A stretch of DNA of 64,000 bases from Companilactobacillus nantensis DSM 16982 (GCF_001435815.1 NZ_AZFV01000008.1:40129-104128); one strand, 5' to 3'. Shown: positions 1 to 9,578, counted from the first letter of the stretch. Notes: a model not told the origin generated them from the sequence alone. A program made the numbers and translations.

Positions 1-70
1 GGTGTTCCACGATATCATAAGAAATATCCAACTTCTCTAGTTCCGCTTTCACTTGTTCATATGGACTCAT
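1..70 (-). CDS. YbaK/EbsC-type prolyl-tRNA deacylase-like protein, N-terminal fragment
   Basis: Only the first 23 codons are in the window; the rest lies to the left. The protein begins MSPYEQVKAELEKLDISYD and continues IVEH, the usual opening of the small YbaK/PrdX-type proteins that hydrolyse mischarged aminoacyl-tRNA in the cytoplasm. That family assignment rests on memory of the N-terminal pattern. Two ATG codons are adjacent (73-71 and 70-68). The second gives better spacing from the GGGGG ribosome site at about 78-82, so I chose it. No catalytic residues are visible because the gene is cut by the window edge. Confidence 0.6.
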   Translation of the reverse strand, partial: MSPYEQVKAELEKLDISYDIVEH

Positions 71-117
71 CATCTTTCCCCCTTGAAATCATTAGCTTTA
101 CTTTATCCCAATAAAAC

Positions 118-280
118 AACTTGGGACAAAACTATTATTGTTTTCAAACATGCAGCATAAACGTGGAACAAAACATAGCTTTTTCCGCTTAAAACAAATA
201 ACCCAAGCAATCCAAAATCGGATTACTTGGGTTATTTGCCTTAATGCTCGAAAGCTGACCATGTTTTGTCCCACTCTCTT
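118..280. repeat. R2 dispersed palindromic repeat, copy a
   Basis: This is an approximately 160 bp element whose ends are complementary (GGGACAAAAC and GTTTTGTCCC). Its centre is a 14 bp stem (AACCCAAGCAATCC with GGATTACTTGGGTT, one C-A mismatch). Very similar copies lie at 29992-30150 and, inverted, at 41601-41766; a decayed relative is at 47576-47755. It abuts the stop codon of the gene at 279 and lies between it and the deacylase gene, so it could end or process the minus-strand transcript. Confidence 0.8.
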
Positions 281-731
281 AGAACAATGTCAAAATGAAC
301 CAAATAGCTGTTAAGACACTGATTTTAATCTTGTCTGATTGTGAAACTTCCAAGTATTTCCAATTTAAACCGGCTAATGTACCAAAACCAATGACACCAG
401 CAATGCCGTTAGCCCAGATATTTGTTTTACCAGCAATTAAGAAAACAATGATAATCAAAGCTGTTTCAATTGTTAACCCAATTGCCATATTAATAACCAA
501 TTTAGCTTTATAATTATCGTTATTTCTCAACAATAATGTGAATAGCCAATAAGCGATGGCAAAGGCAACTACAGCTCCAACAACATAGAGCAATAGTTTC
601 AACCATTTACCCATTTGTGGCATATCTGCAACATTAGGATCTGAAATAATCATTTGAATAACTGTCATCAAAATACTGATTAAAACAGTTCCCAAAACAG
701 AAAGTCTGTCTAATTTATATAAATTCTTCAT
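279..731 (-). CDS. Hypothetical four-helix membrane protein in ABC efflux operon
   Basis: I do not recognise a family for this 150-residue protein. It has four strongly hydrophobic stretches (about residues 10-30, 45-66, 80-100 and 105-122, with another hydrophobic run at the C-terminus) and a short polar loop containing NDNYKAK. It starts 8 bp after the MacB-like permease stop and is the last gene of the adaptor-ATPase-permease series, so it is probably co-transcribed and may accompany that transporter. Its stop codon touches a dispersed palindromic repeat. The function is unknown. Confidence 0.7.
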   Translation of the reverse strand: MKNLYKLDRLSVLGTVLISILMTVIQMIISDPNVADMPQMGKWLKLLLYVVGAVVAFAIAYWLFTLLLRNNDNYKAKLVINMAIGLTIETALIIIVFLIAGKTNIWANGIAGVIGFGTLAGLNWKYLEVSQSDKIKISVLTAIWFILTLF

Positions 732-739
732 ATTTTCCC

Positions 740-1891
740 CTACTCTTCTTTCAATAGTCCAACTAGTTCTGAATGGGCAGCTTTATTTGATGGAATAAAT
801 CCGAAGATTAAACCGACTGCCGTTGAAACAGACAACGAGAGGATAATTGAGTACGCCGTTATAACGGCTTTAAATGGTAAGAATGCATTGATGATTGCGA
901 CGAAGATATATCCAAAGATAATCCCAATTAATCCCCCAATAACACAGAGAACCACACTTTCAATCAAAAATTGATTTCTAATATCACCAGAAGTGGCACC
1001 GAAAGCTCGACGAATCCCGATTTCTTTCCGACGTTCAGAAACAGTAATATACATAACGTTCATAACGCCGATACCTGCAATCAATAATGAAATCCCCGCG
1101 ATAAAGGCAATGAAGTATGTAATGTCATTCAAAATTCGTGTGAACTGTTTACTTACGGTATCTGGGTTCGATACTGAATAACGTCCTGTATTCTTTTGTT
1201 CACCCATCTTCTTCATCCGTTGAACAGCTGTTTTACCAACTTGTTTCTTATTGGCATCAGCTTTAACGTACAATTTAGCTTGATCTTTAGAAATTTGGTT
1301 AGCAAACAATTCCTTGAAGATTTGTTTGGAAACATAGGCATCTGGTCGATAATTCATCTCACTGATGTGATAAATCCCTTGAACTTCAAAAACCGTTCCA
1401 TCAATTGAAATCAAGCGATTAATAGCATTTTCTTTGAAAAGTTTATGTGCTAAATCTTCAGAAATATAAACACCGTTAGATGCACCAGTCATTGTAAAGT
1501 ATGTACCTTTAACCAAACTCAGGTGTTTAGGTTGTTTATTCAAACCAATTGAAACATTTTTCGTCTTATATTGAACCTTAGCACCAGCTTCGGCCACGCT
1601 ACTTGTTAATTTTACATGGTCAACGCCAGGAATTTTGCTTAAAGCTGAAGCATCATTGGGTGTGAAACCACCATCAGTATTGTAATCAGACGTTGGTTCC
1701 CACTGTAAAATAACCTTATTCCGAGTATTGTGATTACCCATACCCTTGGTAACAGTATGTGTAAAACCATCACCGATAGCTAAAATACAAATGACACTTG
1801 CAATACCAATAATAATTCCCAACATCGTTAGGAAATTACGATTCTTATTCTTACCGATTGATTTAAGAGCAATCATAATTTTATCAGTCAT
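740..1891 (-). CDS. MacB/FtsX-type ABC transporter permease
   Basis: This 383-residue protein has the MacB-like layout: one N-terminal transmembrane helix (about 20-40, with the typical NFLTMLGIIIGIASV), a large extracytoplasmic domain (about 45-265), and three C-terminal helices forming the FtsX domain (about 275-375, with VSERRKEIGIRRAFGAT). It overlaps the ATPase gene upstream by 8 bp, so the two are translationally coupled. With the adaptor encoded first in the operon it resembles the Gram-positive YknXYZ class of three-part exporters, which move peptides or toxic compounds outward. The substrate cannot be read from the sequence. Confidence 0.9.
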   Translation of the reverse strand: MTDKIMIALKSIGKNKNRNFLTMLGIIIGIASVICILAIGDGFTHTVTKGMGNHNTRNKVILQWEPTSDYNTDGGFTPNDASALSKIPGVDHVKLTSSVAEAGAKVQYKTKNVSIGLNKQPKHLSLVKGTYFTMTGASNGVYISEDLAHKLFKENAINRLISIDGTVFEVQGIYHISEMNYRPDAYVSKQIFKELFANQISKDQAKLYVKADANKKQVGKTAVQRMKKMGEQKNTGRYSVSNPDTVSKQFTRILNDITYFIAFIAGISLLIAGIGVMNVMYITVSERRKEIGIRRAFGATSGDIRNQFLIESVVLCVIGGLIGIIFGYIFVAIINAFLPFKAVITAYSIILSLSVSTAVGLIFGFIPSNKAAHSELVGLLKEE

Positions 1892-2564
1892 GATTTTTCA
1901 CACTCTTTTCATCGTTATATAGTCGACCATCACGGATATAAACTGTTCTCATCGCATATTCAGCCACTTCACTATCATGGGTAACCATAATAATTGTGGT
2001 TCCAGCTTCGTTTAATTTCGTAAAAATCTCCATGATTTCTTTACTAGTTTTGGAATCCAAAGCACCTGTTGGTTCATCAGCGATAATCAACTTAGGACGG
2101 TTAACGATTGCTCTAGCAATGGCTACACGTTGTTGTTGACCACCAGATAATTCAGAGGGACGATTCTTTTCTTTCCCTGTTAAACCAACTTTTTCGATGA
2201 CATCTTCAACCATTTCATGTTTCTTACTTTGTTTTTTCTTACTATAAATAAGCGGAATTTCAATATTTTCATAAACATTATAAGTTGTTAACAATTTGAA
2301 GTTTTGGAAAACAAATCCTAATTGATCACCACGAATTTGTGATAACTCATTGTCATTAACATCTTTATAATTTTTACCTTCGAGCAAATATTCACCAGTA
2401 TAGCTTTGATCTAGTAACCCCAAAACGTTGATCAAAGTTGATTTACCTGATCCAGAAGGTCCCATGACAGCTAAAAATTCACCATCCGCAACTTCCAGAT
2501 TGATATTCTCTAAAGCAGTGAATTTGCCATAAGCTTTACCTACATTAGTAACTTTAAGCATCAT
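1884..2564 (-). CDS. ABC exporter ATP-binding protein (MacB/LolD type)
   Basis: This 226-residue nucleotide-binding subunit has Walker A GPSGSGKST (about residues 36-44), the signature LSGGQQQRVAIARA (about 139-152), Walker B LIIADEPTGALDS and the H-loop HDS. Length and motifs match the LolD/MacB ATPase family that pairs with FtsX-type permeases. The gene sits 9 bp after the adaptor gene and overlaps the permease start by 8 bp. The start Met-Met is preceded by a GGCGGTGAAAT ribosome site. It should power the adjacent permease from the cytoplasmic face. Confidence 0.93.
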   Translation of the reverse strand: MMLKVTNVGKAYGKFTALENINLEVADGEFLAVMGPSGSGKSTLINVLGLLDQSYTGEYLLEGKNYKDVNDNELSQIRGDQLGFVFQNFKLLTTYNVYENIEIPLIYSKKKQSKKHEMVEDVIEKVGLTGKEKNRPSELSGGQQQRVAIARAIVNRPKLIIADEPTGALDSKTSKEIMEIFTKLNEAGTTIIMVTHDSEVAEYAMRTVYIRDGRLYNDEKSVKNHD

Positions 2565-2573
2565 TTCACCGCC

Positions 2574-3485
2574 TTATTTTAAGACTAGCTTATCGCCAGC
2601 CTTAAGCCCATCGATCACGTAATAATCTTGATCTTTTTTCGTCATTGTTACGTGTTTCTTATGCTTCTTGTCATTCTTCAAGAGATAGACAGTATCTTTG
2701 TTCCAAACAGCCTTAGAAGGAATCTTGTAGCCGTCTGATTCAGTCTTAATTTGAACATGCATACCATATGGAAGCTTGTCTTCAGTTGCGACACGGAAGT
2801 GATAGTAAGAAACATTGTGTGTGCTGTATGGAATAACATCTTTTTGTTCATAATTACCAGAAATCTTTGTACCATCATTCTTAATAATTGTGACATTAGC
2901 ACCAAGTTTGATCTTATCAAGACTGTATTCATTTACGTTACCTTGAATTACAGGTGCACCATAAATGAAACTTCTACCAGCATCATCTTTGTAATAAGTA
3001 CCACTGATTGGTGCTAAAACAGTTCTACTTTGAGCTTTGTTCAACTTAGCAATCTTAGCTTGTGCTTCAGCTAAAACTTCTTGATTTTTGCTCAATTCAA
3101 TCTTGTCGGCAGTTGTCTTGTCAGTTGAATTATATGCTTGGATAGCAAGTTGGGCTTGTTGAATTTCAGCGTTGGCACTAGCCAAATCACTACTCATATC
3201 ACGGTAAAAACTGAATAATACTTCACCCTTAGTTACTTTTTGACCATTGATCACATGAGTTGAAGTTAAACTTTCATCCTCAGATTTTGGTTGGTCACTG
3301 ACCGCTTGCTTATCTGTTTCTTGAACAATACCATTGAAATAATTAGTATTGTCGCGTTGAACAGTATAAGTTTTATAATCTGTTTTATTATTATCATTCT
3401 TAAAACCGTTTCCTAAAACTAAAAAAAGAATAACGGCAATTAGGACAACATTAATACCCCAAATAGCAATCTTAATTTTCTTCAT
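2574..3485 (-). CDS. HlyD-like adaptor (membrane fusion) subunit of ABC exporter
   Basis: This 303-residue protein has one N-terminal membrane anchor (about 5-24) and an extracytoplasmic body with a short coiled-coil hairpin (about 120-165, rich in Ala, Gln, Lys and Glu) flanked by lipoyl/barrel-like segments. One of these contains TVLAPISGTYYKDD, the pattern typical of HlyD/YknX-type adaptors. It is the first gene of the operon with the ATPase and permease, consistent with a YknX-like role. There is a potential promoter region just upstream (3486-3660), but I could not pick out a convincing -35/-10 pair. Confidence 0.85.
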   Translation of the reverse strand: MKKIKIAIWGINVVLIAVILFLVLGNGFKNDNNKTDYKTYTVQRDNTNYFNGIVQETDKQAVSDQPKSEDESLTSTHVINGQKVTKGEVLFSFYRDMSSDLASANAEIQQAQLAIQAYNSTDKTTADKIELSKNQEVLAEAQAKIAKLNKAQSRTVLAPISGTYYKDDAGRSFIYGAPVIQGNVNEYSLDKIKLGANVTIIKNDGTKISGNYEQKDVIPYSTHNVSYYHFRVATEDKLPYGMHVQIKTESDGYKIPSKAVWNKDTVYLLKNDKKHKKHVTMTKKDQDYYVIDGLKAGDKLVLK

Positions 3486-3670
3486 AAATAATCTCCCTAA
3501 ATTTGCTTATCTTAAATAGCATAACAGTCTTAAACTAGACAAAAATTGGCGTACTGTCAATGCTTGGTTATAAAAAATTAGAACAGTTTTTACCTATAAA
3601 TTACGGTATTTTTCTTTGTACTTGGGGTCGTTAGCGGTTACACAGATTATAAAAAAATTTATTCTTAAAA

Positions 3671-3853
3671 TGCTGCTTCCGAAGATGAGCAGACGGGTGT
3701 ACCTGCTGTGCGGACCGGTCTGAGCCAAGGTCTCAGACCTCGATTTGAAGCCTTGCAAGCAAGTCTCCAAACTCGCCCGGTGGTGTAAGAGCTAAAGCTC
3801 TAACGCAACTTTCACTGCTGGTACACCCGTCTGCTCATCTCCTCCAGCTAGTT
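3671..3853 (+). repeat. R1 structured repeat, copy 1
   Basis: The closing stem is a perfect 20 bp match, GATGAGCAGACGGGTGTACC with its reverse complement. Inside are three hairpins in the order H1 (loop CCAAGGT between TCTGAG-type arms), H2 (TTGC-AA-GCAA core within GTTTG/CAAAC arms) and H3 (GAGCT-AA-AGCTC inside GGTG/CAAC). It fills the gap between the ABC exporter and the NhaC-type gene. The outer-stem sequence is unlike that of other copies, while the core is the same. Confidence 0.9.
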
Positions 3854-3936
3854 AAATACTTATAGTCTAATCACTTTTTTTATATTAATAACCAAAGTAT
3901 TTTCCTACACCCCAGTTTCCACTTAGCATGAAAAAG

Positions 3937-3990
3937 AAAAATGACCTCTAATCATCAAGATTTCTATCAAGATAACTAAAGGTCATTTAT
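3937..3990 (-). terminator. Rho-independent terminator of the NhaC-type gene
   Basis: On the minus strand AAATGACCTTTAG pairs with CTAGAGGTCATTTT-type sequence across a short loop, followed by T-rich DNA. It lies just beyond the stop of the gene at 4055. Confidence 0.7.
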
Positions 3991-4054
3991 TTTAATCATT
4001 ATTAAATAGGAACTAAATCAAATACACCCATTCACAGAACACTGAATACAACGT

Positions 4055-5455
4055 TTATGCTGTAGCAACTTTTTCAGTCTTTACTCGGCGTTTCAAACCG
4101 ATTCCTGTGAATCCACTAATAATGGAAAGAACTGGTGATAGTAGACTGAAGAAACAGAATGGTAGGAACGCTAATGTTGGTACTCCTAAGGTATTAGCAG
4201 CGAAGGCTCCGGCTACTCCCCATGGAATCAAGTAGTTGATAACTGTTCCACCATCTTCAAGGACACGGCTCAATGCTAAGTTATCTAAACCACGCTCGTT
4301 GAATGTTTCTTTGAAAGCTTTACCCGGTAAAATAACTGATAAGTATTGTTCACCGACGAAGATGTTAACGCCAATTCCAGATAGGATCGTAGCTGTAACG
4401 ACTGATCCTGGTGTCTTAAGCTTCTTAGCTAGAGGTGTCATGGCTGTTTGAATGATGTCAAACTTCATTAACAAGCCACCTAACGAAAGTGTTAGGAAAA
4501 TTAGTGAGACAGTACCCATCATGGAAGTAATTCCTCCACGAGTCAATAAAGCATCAACACTGGCATTGCCCGTTTTTGAAACAAAGCCGCTTTCGATGAA
4601 TCCGGCAATATCTTTAACAGGTGTACCAGGTTTTTCGATAAAAATCATTCCGACAGTTACCGTAATATTTAAAATCAATGTCGCAATGGCTGGTATTTTC
4701 ATGATTGAACAAGCAAACAACAACGCGATTGGTAAAATAGACCACCATGTAATGATAAAGTGCGTATTTAAAACATTTAAAGTTGTATCAATTTTGCTTA
4801 AACTAGCGCCTGAACCGGCGTTACCTAAAATAGCGTAAAGAACTAGTGAAATTAAGAAAGCCGGAATTGTTGTCCACATCAAGTTTTTAATGTGATCGAA
4901 CAAGTCATCTTCGGCAATTGCTGAAGCTAAATTAGTTGAATCTGAAAGTGGTGAAGTCTTATCACCAAAGATAGCACCTGAGATAATCGCACCAGCAACT
5001 AGAGCTGGATTCATACCTAATGTTTGACCCATTCCGAAGAGGGCAATTCCGATTGTTGAAATAATTGTAAAAGCACTACCGATTGATGTACCAATCAAAG
5101 CACAAACTAAGAAAACAGATGGCACGAACCATTGTGCTGAAATCATGTGGAATCCGGCAACCATCATTGATGGAATAATTCCGGCAGCAATCCAAGTACC
5201 AATCAAGGCACCGATTAAAATAAAAATGAAAATTGGGATAATACCATTTTTAACACCGTCGGTAATTCCCTCAAAAATATCGTCCCATTCACTACCACGA
5301 ACTTTGGCCCACAAAATCAATAGACCGATAACTACTAAGACTGGTGTTTGAGGAGATAATCCAAATTTGATAACTCCAAATCCTAAAACAATCAACATCA
5401 TAACTAAAATGGCAATTGCCTCTTTAAAACTTACTTCTTTTTTGCTCTTATTCAT
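4055..5455 (-). CDS. nhaC: NhaC-family antiporter/transporter, likely tyrosine-controlled
   Basis: This 466-residue integral membrane protein has about 11-12 hydrophobic segments and the NhaC-family signature region GAIISGAIFGDKTSPLSDST (about residues 154-173). NhaC proteins exchange Na+ and H+, or carboxylates such as malate and lactate. A T-box leader precedes this gene and its specifier reads TAC (Tyr). NhaC-family genes under tyrosine T-boxes have been proposed elsewhere as tyrosine transporters, so amino-acid uptake is a real alternative to a pH-homeostasis role. The start ATG has a strong GGAGGAAAAAA ribosome site. The gene is monocistronic, with a terminator downstream at about 3940-3990. 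Confidence 0.88.
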   Translation of the reverse strand: MNKSKKEVSFKEAIAILVMMLIVLGFGVIKFGLSPQTPVLVVIGLLILWAKVRGSEWDDIFEGITDGVKNGIIPIFIFILIGALIGTWIAAGIIPSMMVAGFHMISAQWFVPSVFLVCALIGTSIGSAFTIISTIGIALFGMGQTLGMNPALVAGAIISGAIFGDKTSPLSDSTNLASAIAEDDLFDHIKNLMWTTIPAFLISLVLYAILGNAGSGASLSKIDTTLNVLNTHFIITWWSILPIALLFACSIMKIPAIATLILNITVTVGMIFIEKPGTPVKDIAGFIESGFVSKTGNASVDALLTRGGITSMMGTVSLIFLTLSLGGLLMKFDIIQTAMTPLAKKLKTPGSVVTATILSGIGVNIFVGEQYLSVILPGKAFKETFNERGLDNLALSRVLEDGGTVINYLIPWGVAGAFAANTLGVPTLAFLPFCFFSLLSPVLSIISGFTGIGLKRRVKTEKVATA

Positions 5456-5552
5456 GTTTTTTCCTCCAAATTGTTTTTATCTATAACGAGAAAAACTAAT
5501 ATCGAGGATTTCCACCGCATGTATTAATAATCATTTTCCGTACCCCTTGTAT

Positions 5553-5587
5553 AAAAAAAGTCCCTGCTGCAAATATGCAACAGGGAC
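5553..5587 (-). terminator. T-box regulated terminator
   Basis: GTCCCTGTTGC pairs with GCAGCAGGGAC around a short loop and is followed by seven T residues on the minus strand. The antiterminator alternative uses the T-box at 5594-5607. Confidence 0.9.
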
Positions 5588-5830
5588 GATTTACCGTGGT
5601 ACCACCCAGCTTGAGAATAGTTAAATAAACTATTACTCCACTCTTGAGAAATAACGGCTCTCTTTTTCCGCTTGGCAAAACCAAGTCATGTCTGGTATTT
5701 CATAACTGCACCCTGACCAGTTCGCATCAACCACCGGCTTTCTTACACACAGATACATTACTAATTGATTCAGACACTTATATTTGTTTATTTGATTGAC
5801 ATCAACAATAACAGGCAAATTTTAATCTGT
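5553..5830 (-). promoter_or_regulatory. T-box riboswitch, predicted tyrosine specificity
   Basis: The minus strand carries the T-box sequence GGGTGGTACCACGG (5607-5594), followed by a terminator hairpin. Upstream is a Stem I whose base pairs AGTGTCTG (about 5778-5771) with CAGACAT (5694-5688). Its apical part reads GCCGGTGGTTGATGCGAAC. The specifier loop has AGTA on the 5' side and the triplet TAC (5697-5695) directly before the 3' strand, which predicts tRNA-Tyr. Uncharged tRNA would pair with the T-box and prevent termination, raising expression of the downstream NhaC-type gene. Confidence 0.9.
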
Positions 5831-5847
5831 CAACATTAAAGTTATAT

Positions 5848-6026
5848 TGCCGCCACCGAGAGTGAGAAAATCAGGCTGCTGTGGGAACCGGTCTGAGCCA
5901 AGGTCTCAGACCTCGATTTTGAACTTCGCAAAGTACGCGAATTTCAAAACTCGTTCCGTGGTGTAAGGGCTAAAGCCCTAACGCCACCTGCACTGCTGCC
6001 AGATTTCCTCACTCTCAATGGCTAGT
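5848..6026 (+). repeat. R1 structured repeat, copy 2
   Basis: The closing stem GAGAGTGAG...GGC pairs with GCC...CTCACTCTC with two mismatches. H1 carries the CCAAGGT loop. H2 is the second subtype, with TTTTGAACTTCGC pairing to GCGAATTTCAAAA. H3 is AGGGCT-AA-AGCCCT. It lies between the T-box leader and the amino-acid transporter operon. Confidence 0.9.
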
Positions 6027-6151
6027 GTATTTTTTAATTTTTTGATTAATATAAATTTGAATTACGTGTTTATTATAAAATTAAATCTGACGTATTTTAA
6101 TAATTTTCAGTATTCTATGAATTTGAATCCCTAATATGACAACTACATTCT

Positions 6152-6237
6152 ACTAGTCGGAAGAACCGAGACCTGAGACCTTGGCTCAGGTCGGTCCGCA
6201 CAGCCAGTTAAGATTTTCTCGGTTCTGGAGACGGCAT
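6152..6237 (-). repeat. R1 structured repeat, internally deleted copy 3
   Basis: Both ends of the element are present (CTAGTCGGAAGAACCGAG and TTCTCGGTTCTGGAGACGGCA), but hairpins H3 and H2 are missing. The left end jumps directly to H1 (ACCTGAGACCTTGGCTCAGGT). The junction is at CCGAG, which occurs at both breakpoints in complete copies, consistent with a microhomology deletion. Confidence 0.85.
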
Positions 6238-6249
6238 ACTTAACTAATA

Positions 6250-6287
6250 AAATAACGGAATGAATTATTAGTCCACTCCGTTATAAC
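6250..6287 (-). terminator. Terminator of the amino-acid ABC operon
   Basis: On the minus strand ATAACGGA pairs with TCCGTTAT over a loop of about 17 nt and is followed by a T run. It lies downstream of the permease gene ending at 6321. Confidence 0.7.
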
Positions 6288-6320
6288 GACTCTATTAGTA
6301 AATTTTAACTTCAAAAATCC

Positions 6321-6974
6321 TTATGCCATGCGACGGTCGATGAATTTTGATAGTAATGACAAAGCGTAACAAACTACGAAGTACATTATAGCCATCGCTA
6401 CGAAGACTGGAATGATATAGTTTGGATCTTGTCCATACACTACTTGGCCATGTTGCATCAATTCTGGCACAACGATAATTGTTGCCAACGATGTATCCTT
6501 AATTAATGAGATAAATTGACTAACTAGAGCTGGAATCATCTTTTTATATGCTTGTGGTAAAACGATATGCCACATTGCTTGAGACATTTTCATACCCATG
6601 GCTCTTGAGGCTTCCATTTGTCCGACATCAACTGCCAAAATACCTGAACGGATAATTTCGGCAATCATCATTGATTCGAAAACTGTCATCGCTAAGATGG
6701 CCGCTGGTATCGTATCTGGTTTGAATCCGAATGCTGGCAAACCAAAGTACACGAAGAAAATAATCAGTAGCAATGGCAAGTTACGAATAACATCAATAAT
6801 AAAACCAACGATTTTTGAAAGATATGGAATTTTCGCATAACGAATAATTCCTAGAACTGATCCAATAATGAAACTTAAAACCACCGATATAACGGAGATC
6901 AAAATCGTGATCCACAAGCCTTGGAGAAGGAATCTGATATTGATCCACGAATAAGCGTCAATCCAATTTTGCAT
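6321..6974 (-). CDS. Polar amino-acid ABC transporter permease (second)
   Basis: This 217-residue HisM/GlnP-type permease has five hydrophobic helices. The EAA loop, EASRAMGMKMSQAMWHIVLP (about residues 133-152), couples to the ATPase. It is the last gene of a four-gene operon (ATPase, binding protein, permease, permease) and starts 12 bp after its paralogue. The two permeases should form a heterodimeric channel in the cytoplasmic membrane. Substrates of this family are glutamine, glutamate, aspartate or similar; the exact one is not determined. The ribosome site AGGAGTAA precedes the ATG. Confidence 0.92.
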   Translation of the reverse strand: MQNWIDAYSWINIRFLLQGLWITILISVISVVLSFIIGSVLGIIRYAKIPYLSKIVGFIIDVIRNLPLLLIIFFVYFGLPAFGFKPDTIPAAILAMTVFESMMIAEIIRSGILAVDVGQMEASRAMGMKMSQAMWHIVLPQAYKKMIPALVSQFISLIKDTSLATIIVVPELMQHGQVVYGQDPNYIIPVFVAMAIMYFVVCYALSLLSKFIDRRMA

Positions 6975-6986
6975 AATTTACTCCTC

Positions 6987-7602
<616 letters not shown>

Positions 7603-7625
<23 letters not shown>

Positions 7626-8448
7626 TGCGTAGCACCTCCTTGTAGTTAAATCCAGGAACATTACCGAACCACTTAATAATTAGTTTGTTGTATGTTCCGT
7701 CATTTTCAACTTCACTCAAAGCTTTGTTAACAGCTGACTTAAAATCAGTTTGGCCTTTGTTGATACCAATACCATAAGGTTCTGTCGTAAAGGCCTTACC
7801 TTGTAGTTTATAACCCGGATTATTGACAGCCATACCAGCTAAAATAACGTTATCAGTTGTCAAAGCATCACCTTGACCTGACTTCAATGCTGTTAGAGCT
7901 TGCGCATAATCAGGCAATTGTAAAACTTGGGCTTTAGGAGCAAACTTCTTAACGTTTTGAACTGAGTTTGAACCAACAACCCCAATAATTGTGCGATTAT
8001 TTAAATCTTGCACTTTTTTAATTGGTGAACCATCTTTAACCAAGATTGATTGTCCAGCGTCAAAATAAGAGTTAGAAAAATCAATTGTCTTTTGACGTTC
8101 CGGCGTTATGGTCATTGTAGCGATGATTGCATCGATATTACCATTCTTCAACAAAGGGATACGTGACTGTGATGTAACGGTAACAAACTTAGCCTTAGCA
8201 TCTTTACCATACATTTTTTTAGTAATAGCTTTGGCTAAATCAATTTCAAATCCCTTTTCTTGTCCGTCTTTAACATCTACCAAACCAAGTAACTTAGTAT
8301 CAGCTTTGACACCCCAAGTAACTGTTTTGGATTTCTTGTCATTTTCATAAATATTTTGTGATGACAGTGATTGGGAACCACAAGCAGTCAATGTAAAGAC
8401 TAGAAGTAAAGAAGTGATAATTACTGCTAAATATTTCAAGCGTTTCAT
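7603..8448 (-). CDS. Amino-acid ABC transporter substrate-binding lipoprotein
   Basis: This 281-residue secreted lipoprotein has a positively charged N-terminus, a hydrophobic signal and lipobox LTAC (Cys at about residue 23). The mature part is a family 3 solute-binding protein, with the motif GFEIDLAKAI (about 66-75), DAIIATMTITPERQKTIDFSNSY (shown by its central residues MTITPER) and a terminal IIKWFG. It should capture a polar amino acid outside the membrane and deliver it to the two permeases. The glutamine/glutamate class is most likely from overall pattern, but specificity is not proven. Confidence 0.93.
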
Positions 8449-8460
8449 ATCCTTATCCCC

Positions 8461-9201
8461 CTAGTGTTTAATAATTTTGCTTAGGAACTGTCTTGCACGT
8501 TCATTAGTTGGATGGTTGAAGAATTTGTCCTTTTCGTCATCCTCCAAAATTTGTCCGTCAGCCATAAAGATAACCCGGTTGGCAACTTCTTGAGCAAAGC
8601 CCATTTCGTGCGTAACAATCAAAGAAGTCATATCACTTTGACTAGTAACATATTTGATAACTTTCAAAACATCGTCGATCATTTCAGGATCCAAAGCACT
8701 TGTTGGTTCATCAAACAACATGCAACGAGGCTTCATAGCTAAAGCTCTAGCAATCGCAACACGTTGTTTTTGACCACCAGAAATTTGAGAAGGCATATTA
8801 TGAGCTTTATCAGCTAAACCAACTTGTTCAAGTAAGGCCATAGCTTGCTTCTTGTTTTCTTCTTCATTCATTTTCAAAACGATTCGAGGTGCAAGCATGA
8901 TATTTTCCAAAACATCTTTGTTAGCATACAAATTAAAGTGTTGGAAAACCATCCCAACATCACGTCTAATACGGTTAATATCAGTTGATTTCTCAGCAAT
9001 ATCATGACCGTTGACAATCAATTGTCCCTCTTGAATCGTTTCCAGACCATTGACAGTTCTGGCTAAAGTACTTTTACCGGATCCAGATGGTCCAATCAAA
9101 ACAACCGTCTCACCCTTGTCAATTTCCAAGTTCACATCTTTCAAAGCATGGAAATCTCCGTAATATTTTTGAACATCGCGGAATTCAATCATTGATGACA
9201 T
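8461..9201 (-). CDS. Polar amino-acid ABC transporter ATP-binding protein (GlnQ type)
   Basis: This 246-residue ATPase has Walker A GPSGSGKST, signature ISGGQKQRVAIARALAM and Walker B MLFDEPTSALDPEM. The DPEM tail after the Walker B is typical of the amino-acid uptake family (GlnQ/HisP). It is the first gene of the importer operon, 12 bp before the binding protein. The start used gives MSSMIEFRDVQKYYGDF; the internal Met at residue 4 is also possible. A promoter is expected in the long gap to its right. Confidence 0.93.
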   Translation of the reverse strand: MSSMIEFRDVQKYYGDFHALKDVNLEIDKGETVVLIGPSGSGKSTLARTVNGLETIQEGQLIVNGHDIAEKSTDINRIRRDVGMVFQHFNLYANKDVLENIMLAPRIVLKMNEEENKKQAMALLEQVGLADKAHNMPSQISGGQKQRVAIARALAMKPRCMLFDEPTSALDPEMIDDVLKVIKYVTSQSDMTSLIVTHEMGFAQEVANRVIFMADGQILEDDEKDKFFNHPTNERARQFLSKIIKH

Positions 9202-9578
9202 AGCTAATACTCCCTTCTATCCTCATAAAAAAATAGTCCTATTGTGTCAGTGCCGTCCCTTAATTCTTTTTTGGTCGGTGATAAACAACTAAAACCAAGT
9301 CTAATTCACAAAATTTAAATCATACTAACGTGACGTGTTTTAAATAATAATCCAACAAAATAAATATTTTGCCACTCTGGAGACGGCTTTATACATGTCA
9401 CATTTATATTAAGAAAATTTTAATGTTTAATTTGTGTTTTGGCAACAAAAAAACATTTTGTGAAAAAAATGTTCGGCTTTTTGTTGATTGGACACAGTCC
9501 TAAAAAAACTATAACACCAATGTTATCAGTATTATAATCGAAACACTTTTCGGAATAAAAAAAATTTTACGAACAAAC
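9202..9578. other. Intergenic region upstream of amino-acid importer operon
   Basis: This 377 bp, AT-rich stretch has no convincing gene. It contains CTCTGGAGACGGC at 9376-9388, which matches one end of the R1 repeat and looks like a remnant. It also has an AT-rich quasi-palindrome around 9447-9485 (AACAAAAAAACATTTT and its near complement). The promoter of the importer operon probably lies here, but I cannot place it securely. Confidence 0.5.

Noticed and set aside
2678..2932. Long antisense frames within genes (for example 2678-2932, 4452-4838, 40063-40341, 48407-48886)
   Set aside because: They are opposite-strand or shifted-frame shadows of well-supported genes and have no independent start signals.
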